DNA from: JBCBJZ01 sp038522635
GTDB lineage: Bacteria > Pseudomonadota > Alphaproteobacteria > Rhizobiales > Hyphomicrobiaceae
Assembly: GCA_038522635.1 (NCBI GenBank)
Contig: JBCBJZ010000097.1
Location: forward strand, 1-14,661
Length of the DNA: 14,661 bases
Direction: 5' to 3'
Under the pieces are notes generated by a model. It made no database searches and was not told the DNA's origin. It worked only from the letters and a program-made list of their open reading frames with translations. Positions 7,601 through 12,951 of the stretch are shown here, one piece after another (position 1 is the stretch's first letter; every line of letters starts with the position of its first letter). A program made the position numbers and the translations under genes.

Positions 7601-8242
7601 GCATCAGCGCTTGAAGCGCCAGCGGCTCATGGCGCAGAAGGGGGCACAGAAAGCGGCACTAAGGGAAGCGCAAGCGTAGGTGCGAGCGAACCGGCAGAGG
7701 CTGCAGCACCGTCTCCAACGGCCGAAGGCCAAGCCGATGCTACCGCTGGGGCGACGCAAGACGCAGCCGCACCCGACATGATCGAGATCTGGCGCCCGGC
7801 ACGTCGGCGTTACGGCAACGAGCAGCGCGGGCGTCGCCACGGCGGGCGAGGTCACGCTCACGCGGACGCGGCAGGCGCAAGCGACGCCGGCGGACGCGCG
7901 GGCGAGGGACAACGGCGCGGGCCTGGGCGTCAGCGCCCCAGCGGCCAGGGCAGCCAGGGCAGCGGTAGCGATGGCGCGCGTGGCCCCGGTGGTCGCGGCG
8001 GGCCGGGCAACCGTGAAGGCGGCCAGCGGGCTGCGGGCGGTGCGCAAGGACGTGGCCCCGGCGGCGGCAAAGGTGGTCAGAAGTCGCGGCGTCCCAAACA
8101 CGGGCAGGACCGGCGTGATCGCACGCCCGTCCACGCCGTCGCAGCACCCAAGAAAAAGGCAGCGGACGCTGATTCGCCGTTTGCAGCGCTCGGCGCGCTC
8201 AAATCCGAGCTCGCCAAGCGGTCCAAGGAGCCGTCCTCTTGA
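4625..8242 (+). CDS. Suv3/MgpS-like superfamily 2 RNA helicase with disordered RG-rich tail
   Basis: Bacterial relative of mitochondrial SUV3, an ATP-dependent RNA helicase that in mitochondria works with an exoribonuclease in RNA turnover. Helicase motifs are clear: Walker A GPTNTGKT (33-40), motif II DEVQ (115-118), motif V VATDAIGMGLNL (239-250) and motif VI QIAGRAGR (278-285). Suv3-type accessory regions follow to about residue 840. Residues ~841-1050 are a disordered Ala/Glu/Pro/Thr linker. An EIWRP motif (1054-1058) opens a basic, Gly/Arg-rich tail (1058-1167). The protein ends with a short predicted helix, SPFAALGALKSELAKRSK (1184-1201). At 1205 residues it is long because of the tail. 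The ATG at 4625 has a GAGGG 12 nt upstream. Its stop overlaps the S4-protein start, so the two are probably co-translated. Helicase identity is firm; a role in a degradosome-like complex is inference. Confidence 0.93.
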   Translation: MSVPPAASRPTSPTTASARPIAAPSRNVTAVLGPTNTGKTHLALERMVGHETGLIGLPLRLLAREVYDRVVAKVGADQVALITGEEKIRPEGARFSVCTVEAMPHEPDVAFLAIDEVQLCADPERGHTFTDRLLHARGHAETLFLGAQTAAAAISELVPGANFISRPRLSSLSYAGQKKITRLPRRSAVVAFSANEVYAIAELMRRQHGGAAVVMGALSPRTRNAQVALYQSGDVDYLVATDAIGMGLNLDVDHVAFSALRKFDGERHRDLTPGELGQIAGRAGRHMNDGTFGVSGDARPFDAEMVERLENHEFDPLKTLQWRSRAIAFDSLDALRDSLRQMPNHPRLARARMADDVSALEALARDPEIADKATKPDTVRLLWDVCQVPDYRKISHQAHGELVSKLFHSLTEGARKIDEDWFARQVDQSAKTDGDIDTLATRLAHIRTWTFVSNRADWLKDPAHWQARTRAIEDSLSDALHEQLTQRFIDKKTSALMKGMRESEGLSASLDEAGGLHVENHYVGKLDGFMFTHDPGADAAGIHGKAARHAAAQALAPELAMRVRRVVAAKDDAFKLAHDGHVMWRDQRIARLQAGDDQLKPTIALLVDEHMSNAEREKVQARLDTWCADLIKERLRPLVELSQADDITGLGRGIAFQLKEAFGCLRRDTVTKDIKTLEQTERAQLRRHGVRFGAFNIFFPVLLKPAQVDLLMVLWALKHGGEHGLSLDAMPTPPRPGLTSFPIDPAVPEPFYRVAGYHVCGPRAVRVDILERLADLIRPLLAWRAKGEQAATAKPPAGSTGEGGFVVVPDMMSILGCSSEELGGVLKALGFRSETRARPKTMPAAEPAKPAAAGPSATQAKNAGAAGTDAAQTTADAGAQAAKAAGTSPAAGASDAATPASAQPLDKVTEAASAPAASGESDKSEAPSVTVEPEGTPSHLAEGAQTTSEPAPEVPQVRAATPIEAPAGAAPGAATEAATPSEPPSQSATGDAASALEAPAAHGAEGGTESGTKGSASVGASEPAEAAAPSPTAEGQADATAGATQDAAAPDMIEIWRPARRRYGNEQRGRRHGGRGHAHADAAGASDAGGRAGEGQRRGPGRQRPSGQGSQGSGSDGARGPGGRGGPGNREGGQRAAGGAQGRGPGGGKGGQKSRRPKHGQDRRDRTPVHAVAAPKKKAADADSPFAALGALKSELAKRSKEPSS
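8225..8230 (+). promoter_or_regulatory. Ribosome-binding site fixing the TTG start of the S4 protein
   Basis: AAGGAG at 8225-8230 lies 8 nt before TTG at 8239, inside the last codons of the helicase gene. No ATG or GTG in the same frame is placed as well, so this site supports the TTG start and translational coupling. Confidence 0.7.
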
Positions 8243-8766
8243 GCGTCGGGCCCGAGCGCCGAACCGCTCAAGCCGGCGCCGCGGCCACGTCCACGCCTGG
8301 CGCGAAAGCCAGCGTCAGCCCCGGTGGTGCCGTCACACAAGGCGAACCCGCTAACGCTTCGGTAGACCCACCCGCGCAGCAGCACGCGCCGGCCCAACGC
8401 ATCGACAAATGGCTGTGGTACGCGCGCGTGGTCAAAACCCGGACGCTGGCAGCAAAACTCGTCACCACAGGCAAGGTCCGCGTCAACAGAAAACCGGTCG
8501 ATAAGGCAAGCCACGGCGTATCAGCGGGCGATGTGATCACGGTGGTGGTCGCGCGCAACGTGCGCGTGCTGGAAGTCGTCGCACCGGGCGCGCGGCGTGG
8601 CCCGGCACCGGAGGCGCGCGCGCTCTATAATGACCTTACCGAACCGCAGCCGACCGCCGATCCCGCCGCGCCCGAGGGCGCCAAGCCCCAACGCGACCCC
8701 GGCAGCGGGCGTCCCACGAAGCGTGACCGGCGACAACTGGACCGCTTGCGCTCGACGGACGCGTAG
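8239..8766 (+). CDS. S4-domain RNA-binding protein, Hsp15 (HslR)-like
   Basis: The S4 domain covers about residues 54-100 (RIDKWLWYARVVKTRTLAAK, then LVTTGKVRVN), a compact RNA-binding fold. The end GSGRPTKRDRRQLDRL (155-170) is the characteristic tail of the Hsp15 family. In E. coli, Hsp15 binds 50S subunits that carry a stranded nascent chain; the same role here is inferred. The product has 175 residues, longer than many relatives because of a ~52-residue Ala/Pro/Ser-rich N-terminal extension of unknown purpose. The start is TTG, overlapping the helicase stop by four bases (TTGA), with AAGGAG 8 nt upstream. That makes it the second gene of a coupled helicase-S4 operon. No terminator is seen in the 100 bp before fdxA. 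Confidence 0.9.
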   Translation: MSVGPERRTAQAGAAATSTPGAKASVSPGGAVTQGEPANASVDPPAQQHAPAQRIDKWLWYARVVKTRTLAAKLVTTGKVRVNRKPVDKASHGVSAGDVITVVVARNVRVLEVVAPGARRGPAPEARALYNDLTEPQPTADPAAPEGAKPQRDPGSGRPTKRDRRQLDRLRSTDA

Positions 8767-8866
8767 AGCCATGTTACGGCGCTTGCAGCGAAGGGTTCGC
8801 GGCCCAATCACGGCGCGCCACCCAAGCTGAACAGACACACGAGACTACGTACAGGCCCTCGCCAGC

Positions 8867-9205
8867 ATGACCTACATCGTCAACGAAAACTGCATTAAAT
8901 GTAAATTCACCGACTGCGTTGAGGTGTGCCCGGTCGATTGCTTCTACGAGGGCGAGAACATGCTCGTCATCCATCCCGATGAGTGCATCGATTGCGGGGT
9001 GTGCGAACCCGAATGTCCGGTTGACGCCATCAAGCCGGATACGGAGCCTGGGCTGGAACGCTGGCTGACGCTGAACCGCGAGTACGCAGACAAGTGGCCC
9101 AACATCACGCAGAAGAAAGAGCAGCCGGCAGACGCGGACAAGTTCCGCGACGAGACGGGCAAGTTTGAGAAGTACTTCTCAGCTGAGGCCGGCGAAGGCG
9201 ACTGA
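8867..9205 (+). CDS. fdxA: Seven-iron ferredoxin (3Fe-4S / 4Fe-4S)
   Basis: Small soluble electron carrier of the Azotobacter FdI type, 112 residues, the usual length. Cysteines follow the family exactly. C9, C17 and C50 are expected to bind the 3Fe-4S cluster. C21, C40, C43 and C46 are expected to bind the 4Fe-4S cluster. C12 and C25 sit where the family has non-ligand cysteines. CPVDC (21-25) and CIDCGVCEPECP (40-51) are diagnostic. The C-terminal helical extension (WLTLNREYADKWPNIT) is typical of proteobacterial FdxA. The physiological partner is not evident from the neighbours. The ATG at 8867 has no good Shine-Dalgarno, only a weak ACAGG about 11 nt upstream. It may share the helicase-S4 transcript or have its own promoter. 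Tandem 25-nt repeats begin 7 bp after its stop. Confidence 0.95.
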   Translation: MTYIVNENCIKCKFTDCVEVCPVDCFYEGENMLVIHPDECIDCGVCEPECPVDAIKPDTEPGLERWLTLNREYADKWPNITQKKEQPADADKFRDETGKFEKYFSAEAGEGD

Positions 9206-9212
9206 GTTGGCG

Positions 9213-9284
9213 GTGAGCCCGCTGACATGAGGTTTGGGTCAGCCCGCTGACATCGGGTTTGGTTCAGCCCGCTGCCATGGGTTC
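9213..9284. repeat. Three tandem ~25-nt repeats downstream of fdxA
   Basis: Copies lie at 9213-9237, 9238-9262 and 9263-9284. Copies 1 and 2 are directly adjacent and match at 22 of 25 positions. Copy 3 is shorter and more degenerate. The shared core is CAGCCCGCTG followed by ACAT and a GGTTTGG end (copy 1 has G for the first C of the core). In copy 2 the core forms a perfect small hairpin, GTCAG-cccg-CTGAC. The array could act as a transcript end for fdxA, a multi-site operator, or the repeat-bearing end of a decayed insertion sequence. Confidence 0.75.
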
Positions 9285-9460
9285 AAGTGAGCGCTTACAG
9301 GCGTTTGATGGCCCACAGCGATGTGCCGCGACCCGACGGCCAGGACGCGTCAAGAACGCGTGCATTCAGCCAGGATGCGCGCAACTTGAGCGTGCAAATT
9401 CATCTTCGCATGATTATTCGAGCGGAATCAGTCCTCGAGGCCTTCTACAGCCGTGAAGAA

Positions 9461-9477
9461 TGTGTTAGCTTAACACA
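9461..9477. promoter_or_regulatory. Operator-like palindrome TGTGTTA-gct-TAACACA
   Basis: TGTGTTA (9461-9467) and TAACACA (9471-9477) are perfect inverted arms around a 3-bp centre. They are AT-rich against a GC-rich background, the usual look of a site for a dimeric helix-turn-helix repressor. It lies about 370 bp before carD and 35 bp before a terminator-like hairpin. A regulator cannot be named. Confidence 0.4.
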
Positions 9478-9512
9478 CTGATGGCAGACACTAAAAACGA
9501 AAGCGGAACATG

Positions 9513-9538
9513 CGCGCCGACGTCTTTCGGCGCGTTTT
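9513..9538 (+). terminator. Terminator-like hairpin with short T-run
   Basis: CGCGCCGA (9513-9520) pairs perfectly with TCGGCGCG (9527-9534) around a 6-nt loop, followed by TTTT (9535-9538). An A-rich stretch lies upstream. It points to the end of a plus-strand transcript: either an fdxA transcript with a ~300-nt 3' end, or a separate small RNA from the preceding region. The T-run is short. Confidence 0.5.
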
Positions 9539-9668
9539 GGCGCGCGCGTGCGCAACACGTGCACCCATTGGCCCGGCGTGATGCCTGGCTGCTGGGCCTA
9601 TCGACGCGTTTGTCGCACGATAATCGTTCCGTACACAGCTCTTAGTCAAGCCTGCGCATGATCTCCTC

Positions 9669-9684
9669 GAGCCAACGTTGGCTC
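9669..9684. promoter_or_regulatory. Perfect 16-bp palindrome upstream of carD
   Basis: GAGCCAACGTTGGCTC is fully self-complementary with no spacer. It lies about 165 bp before the carD start, where a carD promoter or operator is expected. A 16-bp perfect palindrome is unlikely by chance in one 645-bp gap. It is a candidate binding site for a dimeric regulator; the regulator is unknown. Confidence 0.45.
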
Positions 9685-9835
9685 TGTTGGTTGCATGCGC
9701 CGTTAAACCTTTTGTGGCGATCTAGCAAGTTCTTGGGACGGCATCAAGCGGGTTTAGCGCCGACGAAAGGTTCGCAAAAAGACACGCCCAGGTTGACGCA
9801 CGAGCGTAAGCCAAGGGCTGACCGTGGCAATAAGT

Positions 9836-9842
9836 GGTGAGA
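9836..9842 (+). promoter_or_regulatory. Ribosome-binding site chosen for carD
   Basis: GGTGAGA lies 8 nt before ATG 9851 and supports starting there. The in-frame GTG at 9824 is also preceded by AAGGG (9813-9817) at a usable distance, so the longer start cannot be excluded. The MATKKK start is typical of alphaproteobacterial CarD proteins. Confidence 0.5.
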
Positions 9843-9850
9843 TCAAGCGT

Positions 9851-10954
9851 ATGGCTACTAAGAAAAAGACAGCAGGTAAACCGACCACTGCGAAGGCGTC
9901 CGTGAAGCGCGCCACCCCGGCCACACCCAAAGCGCCCGCGAAGGCGGCCGCCGCCAAACCGGCAGCGAAGAAAGCTGTCACCGCCAAGAAACCTGCCACT
10001 GTAGCGAAGCCGGCGGCCAAGAAAGCTGCAGCCAAACCGGCCGCGGCCAAGAAGGCACCGGCGAAGGCTCCTGTCGCGGCGAAGGCGAAGAAAGCGGCGC
10101 CAGCGAAAGCGTCGACAAAGGCCACGGCGGCAGCGGTCGCAAAACCGAAGGCGAAGGCCGCACCGGCAGCAAAGGCTCCTGCGAAGGCGGTGAAGCCTGC
10201 AGCGGTGGCGAAAAAACCTGTGCCAGCGAAGGCCGCTGCAAAGGCCAAGGCGCCGATGAAGGTGAAAGCGCCCGCTTCAGCTAAGAAGGCTGCACCGGCA
10301 GCAAAAGCGGCTGCGAGCAAGCCGGCCGTCGCTGCCAAGAAACCCGCAGCAGCAGCCCCCGCAAAGCCTGCCTCGCCCGCGAAACCGGTCAACCAGCGCC
10401 ATGGCTTCAAGCTGCACGAGACCATCGTCTACCCGGCCCACGGTGTCGGCGAGATCGTGGCCATCGAAGAGCAGGAGATCGCCGGCGTCTCGCTGGAGCT
10501 GTTCGTCATCACGTTCAGCAAAGACAAGATGACGCTGCGCGTGCCCACGGGCCGCGCGGACAGCGTTGGCATGCGCAAGTTGTCGGAAGAGCCGGTGATC
10601 AAGAAGGCTGTCGAGACGCTCAAGGGTCGTGCGCGGGTGAAGCGTACGATGTGGAGCCGGCGAGCGCAGGAGTACGAGGCGAAGATCAACTCCGGCGATT
10701 TGGTGTCGATCGCTGAAGTGGTGCGCGATCTCTATCGCTCCGAGACCCAGCCAGAGCAGTCCTACTCGGAACGCCAGCTCTACGAAAAAGCGCTGGAGCG
10801 GATGGCAAGCGAGATCTCGGCCGTCGAAGAGATCGACGAGCGTAGCGCCGTTCAGCGCGTCACCGAGATCCTCGCCAAGAGCGCGAAGGGTCGGCGTGCG
10901 GCGGCTGAAGAGGCTGAAGCTGCGGAGGCCGCGGACGGTTCAAAGGCGGCGTAG
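9851..10954 (+). CDS. carD: CarD-family transcription regulator with histone H1-like N-terminal tail
   Basis: RNA-polymerase-binding regulator: CarD proteins bind the beta subunit through an N-terminal RID and contact promoter DNA with a helical C-terminal domain, stabilising open complexes. In this 367-residue product the RID begins near residue 181 (NQRHGFK, IVYPAHGVGEIVAIEEQEIAG). The C-terminal DNA-binding part runs from about 250 to 345, with RARVKRTMWSRRAQEYEAKI, DLYRSETQPEQSYSERQLYE and the RMASEISAV region. Residues 1-180 are almost entirely Lys, Ala, Pro, Val and Thr in AKKPAA-like units, resembling histone H1 or bacterial HctB-type DNA-binding tails; relatives I know have shorter tails. 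The start at ATG 9851 is preferred to GTG 9824 (376 residues). It stands alone after a long structured leader and ends at a strong terminator. CarD identity is firm; DNA condensation by the tail is inferred. Confidence 0.93.
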   Translation: MATKKKTAGKPTTAKASVKRATPATPKAPAKAAAAKPAAKKAVTAKKPATVAKPAAKKAAAKPAAAKKAPAKAPVAAKAKKAAPAKASTKATAAAVAKPKAKAAPAAKAPAKAVKPAAVAKKPVPAKAAAKAKAPMKVKAPASAKKAAPAAKAAASKPAVAAKKPAAAAPAKPASPAKPVNQRHGFKLHETIVYPAHGVGEIVAIEEQEIAGVSLELFVITFSKDKMTLRVPTGRADSVGMRKLSEEPVIKKAVETLKGRARVKRTMWSRRAQEYEAKINSGDLVSIAEVVRDLYRSETQPEQSYSERQLYEKALERMASEISAVEEIDERSAVQRVTEILAKSAKGRRAAAEEAEAAEAADGSKAA

Positions 10955-11022
10955 AACGCGGTCGCAGGCCCCGGGCCGCAATAACATGCGCGGCTACGCC
11001 TGTGCGGACAACGCGAAGATGC

Positions 11023-11052
11023 AAAGGGCCTGCGGAAACGCGGGCCCTTTTT
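11023..11052 (+). terminator. Rho-independent terminator of carD
   Basis: AAAGGGCC (11023-11030) pairs with GGCCCTTT (11043-11050). A T-G wobble and GCG/CGC pairs extend the stem inward to a GAAA tetraloop (11035-11038). Five Ts (11048-11052) follow. It is an unusually well-formed intrinsic terminator 68 bp after the carD stop. The 11053-11241 gap beyond it holds no recognised gene. Confidence 0.92.
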
Positions 11053-11241
11053 GCATGCGCTTTTTGAGAGTCATGGCGCTCAATGCGCATAGAGGTCGGG
11101 GGCGGGGGAACGACCATGGAGGCCGCCACGGGTGCGCCTGGAGCGTCGGGCGCAGTCAGGAATACCGGCTCAAACACTCAGGCCGCGCCTTTGCGCCCAA
11201 AGTTGCGCTGCACGTTAAGATTAGAGCCACGGGGGATCGAA

Positions 11242-12705
11242 CTAAGGCTGCGTTAAGCGCGCTTGCGCCAGCGGCGGCCGCGGTCCTATTTGCGGCTGCA
11301 GCTGCTGCTGGCCGCGTGGTGCGAACACCTGCGGCGCAGGGTCAATCGCTACCGGCCGTGGATTCCGCACTTCGAACACGCCGTAGGTGCGCTGCGTGTG
11401 GCCATCCGCGGTGAAGCGGAACACCCCGCTAACGCCAGCAAAACCGGTCGGACGCCGCAGCGCTGCACTGGTGAACTGCGGTCCGCCCGCTGCGGTGCCA
11501 AGGCTCGCGGCAAGCGCCACCGCGTCGTAGGCCAGCGTCGCGATGCGCGGTGGCACGACCCGATAGGATGCCGCGAAACGCTGCGAGAAGGCCTGCCACC
11601 CGACCGGGTCCGTACTGGCGAACCACCCAGCCTGCAGAACGGCGTTGCGCTCGATCCCGACATGGTCCCAGCTTCCCGTGCCCAACCACTTGACCGAAGC
11701 GATGGCGTCCTGCCCTGATCCCGCGCCCAGAAGCGCCGACAACCGCGGCAGGGTCTCACTGTCACCCGGCATGAAAACCGCTTGGATTGGCGCACCGCGC
11801 GAAGCGTGCGCTGAAAGCATGGCCTTCAGGTCATCGACCGGTCCAACCAAGCCGTTCGGTTCAAGCGGATAGCGAATGATGCCCGCCACTTCCCCGCCCG
11901 CCTGCCGCACGGCTCGCCGGAAAACCTGTTCGATCTGCCCGCCGTAACCGGTGTCAGGCAGCATCGCGGCAAAGCGCTTCTGGCCCCGCGCCCGCGCGTA
12001 AGCGATCAGCCGCGGCACGGTTTCACCGGTGCGGTAGCTGAGCAGATGCACGTGATCATGTTGCGCGTTGATGCCGCTTGCAAAAGCGATCACCGGCAAA
12101 TTGCCCTGTCGCGCGATCTCGGCGACCGCGTCCACCGCGCGGGGATAAACCGGACCGATCAGGATTTGCGCACCGTCCTGGATGGCGGACATCGCCGCAG
12201 CCCGCGCCGCATCGGGATCGCCGCGCGTATCCTTGATGATGAGTTGAACGTGTGGCGCGTTACGATCGAACAAGGCCAGTTCGGCCGCCTGCCGCATGGC
12301 CGCCGCGAACTTATCGAGGCGCTCGCCGCCCCCGGACAAAGGTAACAGGAGTCCGATCCGCACAGGGCGCGGCCGGGTGGCGCGTGGCGTGGGCACAAGA
12401 CGCGTGGGGTCAGCGGCGGCATCCCCGAAGGCGGCCTGTGTTGGGGTTGGCTGGTTCGCCGCTGGTGCAGCATCCGTTCGGATGGAGGCGGTTTGCGTGG
12501 CACCGAACAGGTTCATGGCGCAGCCGCTGAGCGTCAAGGCCGTGGCGGCAACGAACATCGCCCGCAGCGCAGCAGCGCCGCCCGTTGTTCCGCGCAGGCT
12601 CAAAAGGGTGCGTGCGAAGGGGGCGGCGCGCGGCAATGCCGTCTGGGTCGCGACACTCGCCCGACTCGCCCGCCTTGGCCCGGTGCTGTTCCAGCGCTCG
12701 CCCAT
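11242..12705 (-). CDS. LppC/LpoA-like lipoprotein, penicillin-binding-protein activator family
   Basis: Predicted outer-membrane lipoprotein with a periplasmic-binding-protein type I (amino-acid-receptor) fold. LpoA, the E. coli relative, activates a peptidoglycan synthase. In the 487-residue form the lipobox LSGC places the lipidated cysteine at C62 after a hydrophobic segment (AMFVAATALT). The binding fold runs from about 115: VRIGLLLPLSGGG, then ILIGPVYP (182-188), MLPDTGYGG, LAYDAVALA (391-399) and FRFTADG. A Gln/Pro-rich tail ends it. I start at ATG 12705, not at the longer frame's 12936, because AAGG (12712-12715) gives a good spacing to this ATG. The 47-residue stretch before the hydrophobic core is long for a lipoprotein. 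It is divergent from rsmI across 246 bp, an arrangement common in alphaproteobacteria. The fold and lipoprotein calls are strong; the specific role is inferred. Confidence 0.86.
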   Translation of the reverse strand: MGERWNSTGPRRASRASVATQTALPRAAPFARTLLSLRGTTGGAAALRAMFVAATALTLSGCAMNLFGATQTASIRTDAAPAANQPTPTQAAFGDAAADPTRLVPTPRATRPRPVRIGLLLPLSGGGERLDKFAAAMRQAAELALFDRNAPHVQLIIKDTRGDPDAARAAAMSAIQDGAQILIGPVYPRAVDAVAEIARQGNLPVIAFASGINAQHDHVHLLSYRTGETVPRLIAYARARGQKRFAAMLPDTGYGGQIEQVFRRAVRQAGGEVAGIIRYPLEPNGLVGPVDDLKAMLSAHASRGAPIQAVFMPGDSETLPRLSALLGAGSGQDAIASVKWLGTGSWDHVGIERNAVLQAGWFASTDPVGWQAFSQRFAASYRVVPPRIATLAYDAVALAASLGTAAGGPQFTSAALRRPTGFAGVSGVFRFTADGHTQRTYGVFEVRNPRPVAIDPAPQVFAPRGQQQLQPQIGPRPPLAQARLTQP

Positions 12706-12711
12706 CGTCAT

Positions 12712-12715
12712 CCTT
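12712..12715 (-). promoter_or_regulatory. Ribosome-binding site deciding the lipoprotein start
   Basis: On the minus strand the sequence reads GCGAAGG ATG ACG ATG. AAGG is too close to the first ATG (12711) but correctly spaced for the second (12705). This supports the 487-residue start over the longer open frame reaching 12936, whose extra residues look like out-of-frame sequence. Confidence 0.55.
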
Positions 12716-12951
12716 CGCTCGCGGCTTGCAGGTGCTCCAGGCGCGTGTCCGCGCAAGGGCGCGAAAACTCCCGAATCACAATGGTCTAAGGGCACCTCAA
12801 TTGATGCTCGCGGGCAAGTCGAGGCTCGTGCAAAACTGTTCTCAACATGCAAACACGAAGGCCCTGTGGTGCGGGCGCCGCCGTTTGCTGCCTCACCGGA
12901 CGCGCGGGCCGATGAGATGCAACGAGGCTCGCGCAAGGAACCGCCCGTTCG

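Larger units (their letters stand above)
9206..9850. other. Structured intergenic region between fdxA and carD
   Basis: About 645 bp without a convincing gene. In order it holds three tandem 25-nt repeats (9213-9284), a 7-3-7 palindrome (9461-9477), a terminator-like hairpin (9513-9538) and a perfect 16-bp palindrome (9669-9684), followed by the carD leader. Two short frames, 9287-9481 (GTG start) and 9658-9840, are open, but their proteins resemble nothing I know and lack good ribosome-binding sites. This is the most cis-element-rich non-coding stretch in the window. The length and content suit carD regulation, a small RNA, or decayed mobile DNA. Confidence 0.6.

Noticed and set aside
9287..9481. 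64-codon GTG-started frame in the fdxA-carD gap
   Set aside because: No ribosome-binding site, no recognisable sequence and mixed codon quality. It is kept only as a remote possibility in the transcript finding.
9658..9840. 60-codon frame just upstream of carD
   Set aside because: It contains the 16-bp palindrome, overlaps the carD leader and alternative start, and resembles no protein.
9855..10390. Repetitive AAG/GCC-rich DNA that could be read as a DNA repeat array or CRISPR-like element
   Set aside because: The periodicity comes from Lys/Ala/Pro codons of the CarD tail; there are no fixed-length repeats and spacers.
11084..11105. G-rich stretch (GGGGGCGGGGG) as a G-quadruplex
   Set aside because: Only two long G-runs are close together; four suitably spaced runs are not present.
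11225..11250. Minus-strand TTCGATCCCC resembling a tRNA T-loop
   Set aside because: The 5 bases before TTCGATC (CTTAG) cannot pair with the 3' arm, and no acceptor or anticodon stem is present.
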